This document shows positions 13,201-25,615 of a DNA stretch of 64,000 nucleotides, one piece after another. The DNA comes from Amaranthus tricolor. Lineage: Eukaryota > Streptophyta > Magnoliopsida > Caryophyllales > Amaranthaceae. A program made the translations under genes and the position numbers. Numbering within the stretch: the stretch's first letter is position 1; every line of letters begins with the position of its first letter. The notes below the pieces were generated by a model. The model saw only the letters and a list, made by a program, of their open reading frames with translations, made no database searches and was not told where the DNA came from. The stretch is from the NCBI RefSeq assembly GCF_026212465.1, contig NC_080047.1, positions 37,352,174 to 37,416,173 on the forward strand, in the 5' to 3' direction.

Positions 13201-16200
13201 TGTTAAACATTGAAATAAGATGGTGGAAAACCAATTATGTTAATATGGATATTTACAAGTGCAACGACGACCATTTAAGGAGCCCATGAGGGTTGGAATT
13301 ATAAAGAGTTAAAATGGAAAACAAAGACTATAATTGGATGATAAGAAAGAAGATGGATGTAAAGAAAATGTATTTGAAAATGCATATGGTAGTCAATTGG
13401 TAAAACCTTATAGACGATCACAGTCCACCTGTTCAAGATTCAAGCTTTGGCATTGTTGCGGTAAGGAGATAACAAAAGACAACACAAATAACAAGGTAAA
13501 TCTTTTGCACACAGCTATAGTACGAGAAATAAGTCTTAGAAACTAGTCATAACGAAAGTTTACCGAGCTAACACAATAAAAAAATTATAGGCAAAAGCAA
13601 TATTGCACATCACAACAACTTATCAAAGTTGAGCACTCATTAACCATGAGAAGTGAAGGTAGCTCATACTTGTACAAGAAGTTAGGTTCATTTAGTTTCT
13701 AGTTTAGGATTATTTACAGGCACTGAAAGCAAAATTAAAGCTTGTATCTCAATGAGTAAATTTTGACTTAAGAGGTATCTACACAGTACCTTATATGTTC
13801 TTTTAGCTTCATGCACAATAAAGCTTCCCAAACTATAAGAAATAAGAAGAATAAGTTGGGCACATACTCTGAAACAAGAATCCGTGCAAGAGCACACTCA
13901 TGATTTTTCAATCGATGCCCTTCATCAACTACCATGTAATGCCAGTGAATTTTCTTAAGGTATTGCTTGTCCCTCATGATAAGGTCATAATGAGTAATCA
14001 TCACACAAAACTTTCCCTCCCCAAAGTATTCTTCCCTGATTGCTTTCCTTGTCTCCTGTCGCCCATCATATAGGACTGCGACAATGCTAAAATACAAAGA
14101 TGTCGATAAGCAACATTATCCGTACAGACTATGAACACAGTGACTAACGCAATGATAAACATGACAAAATAGCAATAATTATGATGACATATACCTTGGA
14201 ACCCATGTTTGGAATTCATGGACCCAGTTAGGTAGTACAGCCTTTGGGGCCACAATCAAGTGAGGCCCAGCCACACCTTTATTCTCCATTAGATATGCAA
14301 TCAAAGAAATAGTTTGAATCGTTTTCCCCAATCCCATTTCATCTGCTAATATTCCATTGAGATTGTTATTGAATAATGAAAGCATCCACTGGAGCCCCTC
14401 CAACTGATACGGTCTGAGCTCTCCACCTTGAAGCATTGCTGGTTGCTCATTTACCTGCAAGGAAAATATTTGACTTTGCTTCCTTAATTTCTAACCTCAA
14501 GTATTAGTAAAAAATCATGCACCACATGTCCAAATTGGTAAATTTCAGAACATCTCATATTCTTTTAAGTGTTTATTTACTGTGAACATCATATCTTTTG
14601 AACGATTACAATTGAAGCAATTGTAGCAATCAGAAAAACAGAAAATGCACAAGGCAAAAAACACATTACTCCCTCATTATTTGTGCCTGTCCATGCAATA
14701 TCCCACTAAAGTAATTAGATGTACTTTTTAAGGAGGTGCATTTGAGTGGTCAAATATAGTGTGCCTACAGCCAAGCATAAAACAACACATTCAATGTACG
14801 TAGATGGTATTGGTACCTGCCCAACCTACTCAGAAATATAAAAAGCACTTCAGCTCATCAAAACCAATTTCACGGGATTCAACAGCCTCTGAGGAATCAT
14901 GTAAGATTATAGTCCTTAGAATATTTTTAAAATGATTCCAGTCATCTGCAGGAGCGAAAAATATCAAGACGTTTGTTGGTAAAACTGCTATAAGTGCCTA
15001 TAGCACAATGTCTGTACTTACTGAGAAGTAGGTCGTTTCAAGTTATTTTCTAAACACTAACACCCATTAAAGATAAGGACAAACCTATCCTTGTATTTTG
15101 AATTAATTCTTAACAGGAGTGTTTTGTCAACTCATGAAACAACTTGAGACACAGAACAAATTGAACTTAGGTTCTTGCATTGCCAACTTGGCAAGAAACT
15201 AGATTCAGCTTTAAAGACCACAGGGCCAAAAGCTCCAGGTGCTTGAACATTGGAGGAAGCAAGAATATCAGTCAGTAGTGAGCTGTTTCAGCAAATAATC
15301 AGTGTACTTTTCCAAAAACAATGCAATGTTCATAAAGTCACAAGGAATTTAGAGTAAGCAAAGAAAAAAATGGAACAGCAGAGAGCTGTTTCAACATTGG
15401 ATTTTCGCATAAACAGTGCTACAAACCAAAGATCCATCCATGTAGAATCATGTGAAGCTGTTGAGTTCTTCTAGAAAATAGGCTTATCAAAACGAGATAC
15501 TATAACTAATCCAGCCAGTATTGCCCATAAAAATGTATCAGGGAATAGAACAACAAATGATGAAGTATAAAACTAAATTCTTACCTTTTCTTGAATGGAG
15601 TGTACAGCGGAATTATACTTCCTCTGACCTTCAAGTAAACTGCCTGCCTTACCAAAATCTTCTTCGCTTGCGTCAATATCTTCATCAGGGATAGGAGTTC
15701 CCTCTTTCAGGACATCCAGTTCTTGAATGTCAGCATCCGACTCTTCTAATGGCTCGATGCCATCAGAATGCTCTGCATCTTTTTGTCGTTGAACCGCAGC
15801 TCCAAGAGAGACGAGAAGTTCGTTTGTTTTTCCTAGAAGCATAGTTAGTCTCTCATTCTTACTCTCCTCAACCATTTTCATGTATGCTTCCTGGTCATCT
15901 TTCTTGAGGGCATCCATCCTCATTTTCTCTTGCCTTGTAGCACGTTGCCTCTGCCTTCCATGCCATGCCTTGAATAACACACAATTAAGATGCTTTTTAT
16001 TACTGAATGAAAGCCTCATCATTTTTCAATCCCATATTAGTAAAGTGAGAGTGAAACATATGTACCAAAACCCCGTCATTCCTTTGTTTCCGTCGCTTTG
16101 AAGAAGCACCAACTTGTAACTGGAATTCACGAGCTGCATTGAGCAAATCTGCAAAAAATTTCCTTTTCCTAGTTTCCACAAGATTCTTTTCCTCCTCTTC

Positions 16201-19068
16201 TAATCTAGATAATCTCTGCAATGAACAATCCCACAAATAAACAAATTCATTATCTTACACCAAAAATTAGCAGTTAGAAGTTTACAACCCTTATGAGAAT
16301 AACTATCAGAAAATGAAAAGTAGAAAGTTCCAATTATTGCAGATCTACAGTGCATAACCGCCCTTTCCCTATTTCCTTTTTGGAGGAAGTAATTTCATCA
16401 GACATCAAACAAATCCCTTAGCACTATCTTCATAACATACACGAGTTTTTTCTAGCAGTAGACAGAAATTTAATATGCGCATGAACACATCAAATGAGAG
16501 TTGAATTTAAGCTGAGGGAAGCGAAATGTCAAATGCAAGCTGCATAGACACTGGAGAGGGGAAGCAAGAAAGACAGAAATCAGACAAGCATCACCCCTAA
16601 CCTCAGCATCTCGTTTTTTCCTGATTTGGTCATCGGAATCTCCAGCAAAAGGATTTCCCACGCCGTAAAAAGGGCGACGCAATCTTGTCATCCCCCAATC
16701 AAATAACTGCTGCTCAGGGTGAACACACTTCAAGCGCAGCCAATACTCTGCACTTACTTCAGATCGAACCTTCTTTTGCAGTTCTGCTAGCTGGTTGAAT
16801 AGACAAAGCGCACAGATAAGCAATCCAGACAAACAAAGCACATACAATAATGGGATCATTGTGTATAAAATCATTGTAACGGCATCAAAGACCCTTTAAG
16901 TTGTGATAACATCTGACATATCTGTGCAAAACAGTACTGAGGTTCATAGTTCTGCTCTTGATTCAATCTTTAGTCGTCTCTTAAATAAGGCACATTTTGG
17001 TGAAACGTATCCAGGTGATATTTTTGACCAGATAATGCGTTATCTTCCATATGAAAACTTGAAAATAAACCTACCAAATATTGTATAAAAGAAATAGGGT
17101 AGCATTCACCTTTAGACCATAGAGTTCAAGCATGCACTTCATTTGCAAATCCTCGCCTCTACTCGATGGCAATTCTGGTTTCATTATATTTCATTAGTCA
17201 ATCAGAGAAAAGCTTTAAGCCAGCAGGCATCAAACGGAGGATGGAACATATTGTCCAAAGTTCAACAGAGAATCACTTAAAATTTAAATACATAATCAGC
17301 TAAGAGCATAATTGCAGAAGTAGATGAAGCATAGCTCGTTGCATTCAATCATGCAAGTATTTTTAAAAGTGGATTTCTAGAACCTGTACAGTCATACCAG
17401 ACACTATTTTATCAAATTGATCATCAGCAGCAATTTCACAAATAATGGGTAGCCATTTTACAGAATGACACCAACAGAAAATATAGGAATAAATGAAAAA
17501 GAAAGAACTTGTAGCCTGCATCAACCTGTTATATTATCCTAGTAGTAGTAGGTCAACATAAACCAAACTCAACAGAATTTCCAGAAATAACACAAAAGGA
17601 TAAGCAAAATTAGGATAAATAATGTCAATGAGGGGGCCAAGAACATAGTGGATCCACAAATTCCAAGAACATGTTGCAAGCTACGCAAGCTTACATAACA
17701 GCTACAGTGAAAATTATAATCTAGTAACTAGTCAGTGTTTGAAAAGAAATGTTAAAATGTCCATCCACCAAATGAGCCGAACAGGCCCAGTAACAGAATT
17801 AAGTTCACACAATAGTGCAAAATACTAGGTCCCTATTTCGATGGGGTCAAAGATTTATAATTCTTTGATTTCAGATTATGATGGATAAAATGAAATGACT
17901 CCTTAATTAAGTGTACTTATTTATGTAAAGTTATACATGATATTTGCTTCCAAGGGCCAATCAGATAATAAGTTTAAAGTTGCGTACATCAAACCCCAAA
18001 CCCCGCCCAGGTGGAAGCCACTTCATGGCATTAGGTTTACAGCAACATAAATTATAGGTTGCGACAAATGCAAAACCTTTCGCAGAAAGCCGATTCGCCA
18101 CCGACCATTACCATGTCCACAAACGGAACCACATTGTTGCTCTACGTTTAGACCCATTTAAAGCATTCCTTTTCTTCTCTACACCCAAATAACATCGCAT
18201 AACAGCAATTATTACAAAATACCTTAGAAAAATAGTTTCCTGGAGTAATAAAAGCAACATTAAGACCTTCAGAAAAAGAAACAATAAGGCTGCTGGTGGT
18301 TTAACAAGGACCTTTAAATCCAAGCTAAGATGAACTAAACTCAACTACAAGCCAAAACTCCAAAACCTAACACTTTAAAGATTAAAAACATAAACCAACC
18401 TTCAAGTTCAGCTAACCGATGCTCAACCTTAGTCTCAAAACGACTCTCATTCAACGCTGCTAATGCACTGCTGGACATACATCTAGGGCGTTGCTTTTCC
18501 ACAGCATCTTCAAATTCCATTATCAAATCCCCATAACTTGAAATACCAGATGATTCCTACAATTCATTCGAAGCTAATTCAATAAACAATCCACAAATCA
18601 TGCATTACAGTGACACAAAAGAATATTAATCAACCCAATAACTCGATCAATCACCAAACACTTTAAAACCCCATAATTAAAACAAAATAAAGAATATTAA
18701 TCAACCCAGCAATTCGATTAATCACCAAATGCTCCAATACCCAAAACTTAAACAACAAAATTAACCTTAATTGCAAATTAAAAACATACCCAACAGTTCA
18801 ACTAAAACGAAGAACACAAAAAACGAAAAATGAAAGACAACCAACTTACTTTATTAGATTTAGGGGAATTGTCGATGGAAGAAGGAGAAACAACATCTGG
18901 AACTCCATGATAGATGGAAGAAACGGAATCAAAAACCTCAGGAGGAAGAGGAAGGTCACGAGAAAGAAGATTAAGAGCACAAATCAAAGTCTTAGTCTTC
19001 TGAACATGGTTAAGAGAAGAAGGTGATTGTGAAGACGGAGATTTGCTATCAACCACCTGAGTAACCAT
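7246..19068 (-). CDS. CHR12: SWI2/SNF2 chromatin-remodelling ATPase, CHR12/CHR23 (MINUSCULE) type
   Basis: Deduced exons, 5' to 3': 19068-18850, 18556-18400, 17174-17110, 16790-16602, 16215-16066, 15968-15585, 14454-14195, 14086-13868, 10350-10143, 10053-9900, 9032-8430, 7994-7246. All introns are GT-AG, phases join without a break, and the product is 1118 aa, close to the roughly 1,060-1,100 aa of Arabidopsis CHR12/CHR23. The N-terminus ([20 protein letters not shown]) is characteristic of this subfamily. The ATPase shows motif I DEMGLGKT (426-433), DEGH (529-532), LTGTPIQN (557-564) and [10 protein letters not shown] (817-826 approximately); the region from about 871 to 960 fits a SnAC domain, and the tail is acidic and basic-rich without a bromodomain. 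It should use ATP to reposition nucleosomes in the nucleus. Intron 8 (10351-13867) is the largest and contains repeat debris. No broken motif is seen. Confidence 0.93.
12770..12955. mobile_element. Copy of the TTTTTGCACTAT-ended MITE family, in an intron
   Basis: It ends with GCGGCCTTGTTTTTGCACTA and contains the interior words 'TGATTATCAAATATTGGCCG' and 'AAAACATGACATATCCC', shared with copies at 44845-45005, 48525-48735 and 49625-49865. The left end is unclear; a 21-bp direct repeat starting ATAAAGTGTCATC occurs at about 12618 and 12759. It lies in intron 8 of the remodeller gene. Confidence 0.5.
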
Positions 19069-19336
19069 GGCGGGAACAATCTTCAACGGCTATTCAATTG
19101 TTGGATCGATTTAATTAAATTTTATTTATTTTTGACAAAGAATTTGAGCCACGGGGGGTTTAAATCTAAGTTTCTCTTATAAGGGTTCTAATACAAAGTA
19201 CATTTCGTTTCTCTCTCACCGCTCTTCTGTGTATTTAACTGAGACCATACTTTGGGGGTTTTATTTTTTTTTTTTTTTTGTGCGGCGAATGGCGATATTG
19301 CCACGGAATATAATTCTCCCCCACAACACTTCGTTT

Positions 19337-19590
19337 TTTAGTGAGACGGTTCCACGGTGAGACTATTTTTATTGAACTGATCCAATATATATTTTTTGTC
19401 ATAAAGTGATCACTTATAATGTTAAAGTGATCACTTATAATGTTAAAGTGATCACTCACTTTTAAAATAATTTATATTTTATAGTCTTAAGTGATTACTT
19501 ATAACCTTAAAACGATCAATCATAAAGTAATCAATTAAATAAATGGGCTAATTATATGGCCCGTTTTATGGTGAGACAGTTTCATACAAG
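19337..19590. mobile_element. MITE-like element with GTGAGACGGT/GTGAGACAGT ends
   Basis: The left end is TTTTTTAGTGAGACGGTTCC; at the right, GGTGAGACAGTTTC follows GGCCCG. The interior contains a short tandem array (19401-19460). It lies about 270 bp upstream of the remodeller start codon, so it could touch the promoter. The element is assigned by word sharing with other GAGACGG repeats here; exact ends are uncertain. Confidence 0.4.
19401..19462. repeat. 21-bp tandem repeat, about 3 copies
   Basis: The unit AAAGTGATCACTTATAATGT (plus one T) is repeated, with the third copy diverging after AAAGTGATCACT. Each unit contains the palindrome AGTGATCACT. A looser copy, AAGTGATTACTTATAACCTT, follows at about 19489. 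Confidence 0.75.
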
Positions 19591-19599
19591 ACAAGCTGC

Positions 19600-21185
19600 C
19601 ACTTACTTCGATCTATTTGCTACATAGTTATGGGTCCATAATTCTATTACACTTATTTTAGATTCACTTCAGACTCAGCGAATTCAAATTTGATTCTAGT
19701 GTAACAAAATAAATGGGTTTGGGTCTTGGATTTTCATACTCAAACTTGCCTTGGACATTCTCTCTGAACTCATTAAGACTCAGACCCACTAGATCCGTCA
19801 AGTATCTTGTATTTATCTGGACAAAATTTAAACTTATACGCAAGTAACTCATAGATCCATTTTAATACTAATAAAAAATTTAAAATATAAAAGTTTAAGT
19901 ATTAATAATTAAATCAAGATCCATTTAGAATCATAGATCTATCTGGGTCTGAGTTCGGGTCCAAGTATGGATCCACCAAAGATTAATGGGTAGGTTTCGA
20001 GTCCTGATCCGGCTAGACCCCACTCAGACCAAACCCAAAACCATCCCTAAATGCTAGCCATGTTAAAAAAAATCGGACCAGTTTAACTTGGCTCGGTTAT
20101 CTATTGAGTCAGTATTTTATAACGGTTCATAAAGTAAATATATTTGAAAATAATAAATTATGTACTCGTCTTACTTTTATTAAATTGAGTACTCTTGTGA
20201 AATATTATCTCTCGATGAGCTGACCTTAAAATAAAGCACATATATGAATAATTTTATGACTTGGGCTATTCAATCCATGTTTGGAGAACATCTCATGTTC
20301 AGATCATCTATTGTAAATTGAATTGGATCATGGATTATAGTATATACTAAGTGAATATTTGTTCCACCAACTATTTCAACAAAATGGATTCTAATCATAC
20401 AATTTAATAAAAAGATTGGAAAATTCTATATGTCATCTTCATGGTGCCCCCATTAGATGAATGTATTTTATTGGTTGATATTAGCTTACGTGATAAATAA
20501 AGTTAACCAACTTTTCATTTTTACTCGTTGGTTAAACAAGTCAACTGATCCAACAAATTGTCAAACACCTCATTTCCTATTTTTTAATTTTTGTGCGTGG
20601 TCTCATATTCTTTCTTCTAATCTCATTAACAAATTTATCACTTCCATATATCTCTCAACTAGTCCTTTTTATTTTTATGTTTTATTTTTTCTATAAATAA
20701 AAAAAAAAAAAACTAGTTTTGCTATGTCATAGTGATGGATGTTTTAGATGTCGTTATTAAGGTCCATATACTCCATCTATACAAGCAAAATTGTATCATC
20801 TCGTTACTTCACGGCGACTAGCCTGCAAAAGTAGGAGGGAAAGTTATATGGATTAAAATTGCAAATCGAACCAGATTAAACCTAATAATAAATATGGTTT
20901 GGTGATTATAAAAATGTGGTTTAGAAATTCAAAAACCGAAAAAATAAGGTTCGGATAAGTAAAGACCATAAATTGAATTAGTAGACCGAAATTATTAAAA
21001 CTTGTATAGATAGGTTCATTTGATGAATAATATCATACCAAAGTCATGCAATCTAGAGCCGTATGCAAATCTCGTTCTCATAAGTCATAACTTATTCTCA
21101 ATCATTTGACTTCCTCACTTATTCCCAACCTTCAAGAGAGAGAAAGTTAGAAAAAAAACGTATAAGACTCACACATAACCCAGGG
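19600..21185. other. Intergenic DNA, no gene seen
   Basis: No credible coding frame. There are scattered CCCACTAGATCC, CGGGTCCAAG and GACCCG words at 19780-20040 typical of degraded elements seen elsewhere here, then AT-rich sequence with an A-run at about 20700. Confidence 0.4.
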
Positions 21186-21189
21186 GGCA

Positions 21190-21590
21190 CCCTTAGGCTC
21201 AGGCCTAAAAATCCACGAAAATTGAGCTTTGACTTGCATAGAAAAATTGAAAAGAATAAGCTAATTATAAACAAAATTTCAAAATAAGCTTCGAAAAATT
21301 TTAATTCCCAAAATAAGTATCTCCATAGCAAAGTTGAGGTTGGGTATGTTGGTTGTTACTAACAAGTTAAAAAGAACATAGTCTCCCTTTTGTTTGTTGT
21401 TAGTAACATCGAACATAGAATTTTCACCAATTTGTTTGTTCGTTATTATTATCAGCGAAATTACCCAACCGTAGGCTCGAACACAAAGATGCTTATTTTG
21501 GAAATTAAAATTTCACGAAGCTTATTTTGGAAATTTTTTAAAATTAGTTTATTCTTTTCAATTTTTCACTTGCATACGCACTTGATGAGG
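21190..21590. mobile_element. Foldback element of the TTCGCTGTTA palindrome family
   Basis: The left arm (about 21228-21355) and right arm (about 21460-21580) are inverted copies sharing AAAAATTGAAAAGAATAA, AAAATAAGCTTCG, CCAAAATAAG and GGTTGGGTA in mirrored order. The centre carries palindromic TTGTTAGTAAC and GTTCGTTATTATTATCAGCG units. The same words build the arms of the larger element at 53040-56985 and the block at 57050-57400. No coding capacity. Confidence 0.6.
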
Positions 21591-21772
21591 TTCACGATTA
21601 TCCACCAAAGATTAATTATATACAAGCAACAACCCACTATTTTAATAATGTAAGATCTTTCTCACACGTAAAGTATTCTCAACACGTCACCCTACATGTA
21701 AGCCACATCATATCGAAGAACCACCTTCTACTCTAATATTACGTTAAGGTTAGCTTGACTTATTGTGAATGT

Positions 21773-22250
21773 CAGCATATAATCGAAGAAACACGAGATG
21801 CAAACACTCCATTAGCCAAGGAGATACCATCCCAAAAGGCCAAAACCATATGACAATGAGAGAAAAAACTCTAACATTATGTTTGGATAGCAAATTAGGA
21901 GAGAAAAAAAAGGAAGGGAAGGGTAAGAGAAAGGAAGGAGAGGAAGGGGAGGGGTAAGGAGGGAGAGTACATCTTGTTTGTTTAGATGGGAAGGAAAAAA
22001 GAAGAAGAAGAAGTGTTTTCCTTTTAATCTTTTCATATTAAGAGAGATTATATTCTTAACAAAACTTATATATTTTTCCTCCAATACCCTCCCCTCCAAA
22101 TCCCCTCATTTTTTGTTATCCAATTAATAGATTCTTTATCCTTCCAAATCTCTTCCCTTCCTTTCCCTCAATTTCTCTCTAGTCAAACATCGTGTAATGA
22201 CTTATAAAGTGTGTACACCATCTTTAATTCATCAATGTGGGATAAATCAT
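21773..22250 (-). mobile_element. TRIM/LTR-like repeat, interrupted by a MITE
   Basis: Reading the minus strand, the segments outside 21875-22194 match the block at 52130-52310 in the same order: TGGGAT...TATCCCACAT, GGTGTACACACTTTATAAGT, CATATGGTTTTGG and GATGGTATCTCCTTGGCT. A start such as TTGGGATG followed by a CCCACATYG word is frequent in plant LTR and TRIM ends. Removing the MITE restores the order seen in the other copy. Confidence 0.5.
21875..22194. mobile_element. Tourist-type MITE (320 bp), TAA target duplication
   Basis: The termini CATTATGTTTGGATAG and, inverted, CACGATGTTTGACTAG are flanked by TAA at 21872-21874 and 22195-22197. The interior is purine-rich on the left (GGAAGGGAAGGG) and pyrimidine-rich on the right, so single strands can form a long hairpin. 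It is inserted in the TRIM-like repeat that surrounds it. No transposase is encoded. Confidence 0.7.
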
Positions 22251-22424
22251 CCCAAAAACCCCCTTCAGTAGCGAATCTCGTTCAATAGAAGTAATCAATT
22301 AGGGTAAGAATACCATTTTTTGAATCTACCATTTTAATTTTTGATCGAACCCCTTTAATCAATTAGGAGAGATTGTGTTAACAAAATTTGTTTCCTACAA
22401 ATTCTTTCCCTTCAAATCCCTTTG

Positions 22425-22650
22425 GGTGTGTTTGGATGAAAGAAATTGAGGTAAAGGAAGGGGAGAGATTCGGAGGGAGGAAAAATTCCTTGTTTGGATA
22501 TAGCAAAATGGAAGGGAAGGGATTTGGAGGAGGAAATTAAAGGATTTGATGAATACTTTTTGTTAAGGTTTTAATCTCTTCAAAGTTGGAGAGATTTGAT
22601 GGGAAACCGCTAATTTTCCTTCCTTTTCCTTCCATTCCCTCCTATACCAA
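22425..22650. mobile_element. Second purine-rich MITE of the same type, probably truncated
   Basis: It starts near GTGTGTTTGGATGAAAG and continues with GGTAAAGGAAGGGGAGAGAT and a further TTGTTTGGATATAGCAAAAT copy, then pyrimidine-rich CTTCCTTTTCCTTCCATTCC up to the junction with the inverted copia copy at 22651. It resembles the neighbouring 21875-22194 element. The right terminus appears lost at that junction. Confidence 0.45.
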
Positions 22651-24062
22651 GGCCTCAAACAAGCACCAAGAAAGTGGTTCTCCAAACTTTTTCTTGCCCT
22701 CAAATCATTTGGCCAATCCCGATCCAAAAATGATTACTCTCTCTTCTATAACAACACAACTTATTCACATATATTGTTGCTTATCTATGTTGATGACCTT
22801 ATTCTTGCTGGTAGTGATTCACTCGTCATCCAAAAAACCAAGCAATTTCTCTCCTCTAAGCTTCATATAAAAGATTTGGGGATTCTAAGATATTTCTTGG
22901 GGCTAGAGATCGATCACAATGCAACAGGATATTCCTCTCTCCGCATAAAATTCAATATCTCACTGACCTTGTGCAAGAATGCCACAAGTCTAAATCCAAA
23001 CCTCTAAAACTACCCCTAGACTCCAACATCAAGTTTAAAACTAACAAAGGACACCCTCTTCTAGATCAGCCCATTGGCTAGCTAATATATGTCACAATCA
23101 CTCACCCAGAACACTTACAGTCAATTCATGCACAAGCCAACCACCTCGGGCGGCAAAACAGCTCTTGAAGCACCTCAAGAAAAATAAAGCACATATCATT
23201 CTTGCCTCAAATACATCACCAACTCTAGCAGCATATTGTGATAGTGACTCGAGAGGGTGTCCTTTCACTTGGAAAAGCACCACTAATTTTTGCAATCTAC
23301 TTAGATCTTCTCTATCTCCTGGAAGTCCAAGAAACAGTCTATGAGTTGCTCACTCATCTGCGAATGCTGAGTATCGAGCTCTTGCTCTTACTACTACGTG
23401 AAGTTTTGTGGTTAAGGAAACTCTTAAAAGACCTAGGCTTACGAACATTGGGTCCTAGACTTATTTGATTTGATAATAAGGTTGAACTCTCTAATGTTGC
23501 TAACCCTGTGCACCATGAGTGAATCAAGGATGTGGACTTGGATAGTCATTTCTCATTTCAGGAGGGAAAGCAATCCACTGGCGCCATAAAGAAAACATAC
23601 ATTCCCTTGAAGCAACAAATTGCAGTTATCTTCATCAAACAGCTCTCAGTCAATCAGCACAATCATCTCCATATCAAGCTTGGAGTTCACTCTAACATTC
23701 CACTCCAAGCTTGAGGGGGAGTATTGAGGAATATTCCCTCTTCATGCTCTTTTATTTTGTGTATTTTTTGGTGCCTTGCTCTCCAACCCTATGGTCCCTT
23801 TCTTATTGTCTTCTGGTCTTGACACCCTTTTTAGGATCCTTTCCATGTATATTTTTGTTATGCTTTATGATTTTGTTTTCTAGTAAAAAGGGCACGTGTC
23901 CTCTTGGTAGTGGTCAAGGTTTGGTCCTTTTCCTTGTATATATTACACAGTTTCCCCCTCTTGCTTGATAGAATGAATGAAACATTGAAAGAATCATTCT
24001 CTACCATTTCCTCTGCATTTGCATGAATCATCGGTACTCCTTAGATGTGTTCATTCCAATCA
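22651..24062 (+). mobile_element. Inverted duplicate of copia 3' part (RT, RNase H, LTR)
   Basis: This 1,412-bp segment is the reverse complement of 25616-27028. It holds, in order, a reverse transcriptase fragment with IYVDDLILAGSD (about 22774-22815), an RNase H remnant, a polypurine tract TTGAGGGGGAG (23711-23721), a 311-bp LTR (23722-24032), and about 30 bp of the flank outside the element, including the target duplication copy GGTAC at 24033-24037. Because it includes flank, it arose by DNA duplication, not by a second retrotransposition. Reading frames are broken. Confidence 0.85.
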
Positions 24063-24803
24063 TTCTCTAACATTACAGTAATAACATGTCTTCCCCGTAG
24101 TCCTACCAGATCCCTCATTACCGTTTCCAGCACCCGACCCAGTATTGTTTCCCTTGTTAACCCCCTTCTTCCTTTTAGATTTCCCAGACTTAACAAACAA
24201 CCCACTGCCACTCTCCCCGTTATCACCTATAGCTTTCCGACGAAGTTCCCTAGTATGAAGTGCTGCCTTCACTTCTTCTAGGGTCAAAGAGTCTTTACCA
24301 ACAACAAAAGACTCAACAAAATTCTTATAGCTAGACGGTAGAGACACAAGTAAAATCAACGCTACATCCTCATCATCTATTTCGACATCTAAGTTACGTA
24401 AATCCAGTAACATAGAGTTAAGTTTTTCAAGATGTTCCCGTAAGGGAGTACCTGACTGCATTCGAAGGCTGAACAACCGCTGCTTCAGCAATAATTTGTT
24501 GGTCAGCGACTTAGTTATATACAATGACTTCAATTTCATCCATAATTCCGCATCTTTTGCCTGATCAGCGACCTCCATGATGATATGATCATCCAAACAT
24601 AGCAAAATGGTAGAATGAGCCTTTTCCTCCATTACTGCTAATTACTCGTCAGTTAATCCGTCTTCTGACCCCGCAGTAGTAGTCTTTGGAGCCAACGGAC
24701 GCCAAATTTGCTGCTGTTTCAACAGAACCTTCATCTTTATTTTCCATAACCGAAGCTATTTTTCCCGGTAAATTTCTTGATTCTTATTCTAGAATCTCCA
24801 GCC
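24063..24803 (-). pseudogene. Truncated copia gag (UBN2-type) pseudogene
   Basis: On the minus strand the frame starts at ATG 24803 (MAGDSRIRIKKFTGKNSFG), then needs a one-base correction near 24755 and reads through a stop (DE*LAV) just before ATG 24632. From there about 190 codons are open: a UBN2-type gag with leucine-rich helices (LLKQRLFSLRM, LREHLEKLNSMLLDLRNL, LILLVSLPSSY), a basic Gly-rich linker, and the first half of a CCHC zinc knuckle (TCYYCNV). The knuckle is cut exactly at the junction with the inverted copia segment. Gag would package the element RNA; this copy is dead. Confidence 0.8.
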
Positions 24804-24853
24804 ATTGTTTCACTCAAAAACTCAGGACTTAAACCTGAGCTCTTGATGCCAAT

Positions 24854-25430
24854 TGTTGTGCGACAGCGGAAGCAAGGTCGATGAACAATAATGAAACAAT
24901 AAGAAATTAAATGCAAACAATAAGAAAATGACACAAGAGATTTAACGTGGTTTACTATCAATGTGATAGCTACGTCCAGCGGCACCGAGATCAAATAATT
25001 TCACTATGATCGCAAAGAATTTACAAGATGAATTACAATCACACTCACAAATTATAATCGCTCTCTTGTGATCTCTCTCAATTTGTGAATCTTAATGTAT
25101 TAACCCTAAAATGAGAGTTTAGATACTAGTTCCCAATAAAAGGAAGTTATTACATAATAAACACAAAGTAACCGGCCCGAAAGACACCTCCCGTGAAAAG
25201 AAACCGCCATTTTGCGAGCCGCGGAATGAAGATAGAACGCACTCCGCACCCTACAGACCTGGACAGCAGCCCCTCCGCGCCCCGCGGACTCACACTGCAG
25301 CTCTTCCATGACTCTTCTCTTGATTCATCTACTTCACCACTCAATGGTGCTACTAGTTGGAGTCACCATACTCAACAACATGGGTGTTTTCTGCTTGGAA
25401 TGCAAAAGCCAATTATAATTTTTCCTGAAT
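24854..25430 (-). repeat. LTR of the truncated copia, with primer-binding site
   Basis: The LTR 3' end (minus strand ...CACAACA) is at 24854. It is followed inside the element by ATTGGCATCAAGAGCTC (about 24837-24853), which resembles the tRNA-iMet-type primer site, and then by gag. About 430 bp of it recur at 63568-64000, including GTAACCGGCCCGAAAGACAC and ACCTCCCGTGAAAAGAAA. The outer limit is not certain. It contains a GC-rich block at about 25170-25320 that differs in base composition from its surroundings. Confidence 0.7.
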
Positions 25431-25615
25431 GTCATAAAAAGCCACTTATAACCATTTTCTCGGTCGTAAGGATCCGAGTCGACATATACCTGAACTTACA
25501 TAACCAAATTTGATTTTACTCGCTTTAAAAATAGATTTACAATAATGTAAAAACCAACGTGGACACAAGACTTATTTTTTACCCAATTCGAAACACCTGA
25601 ACTGAAACCATTCCA

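Noticed and set aside
23098..23295. Minus-strand 65-codon frame repeated at 26321-26581
   Set aside because: It is the antisense of the copia RNase H region; it appears twice only because of the inverted duplication.
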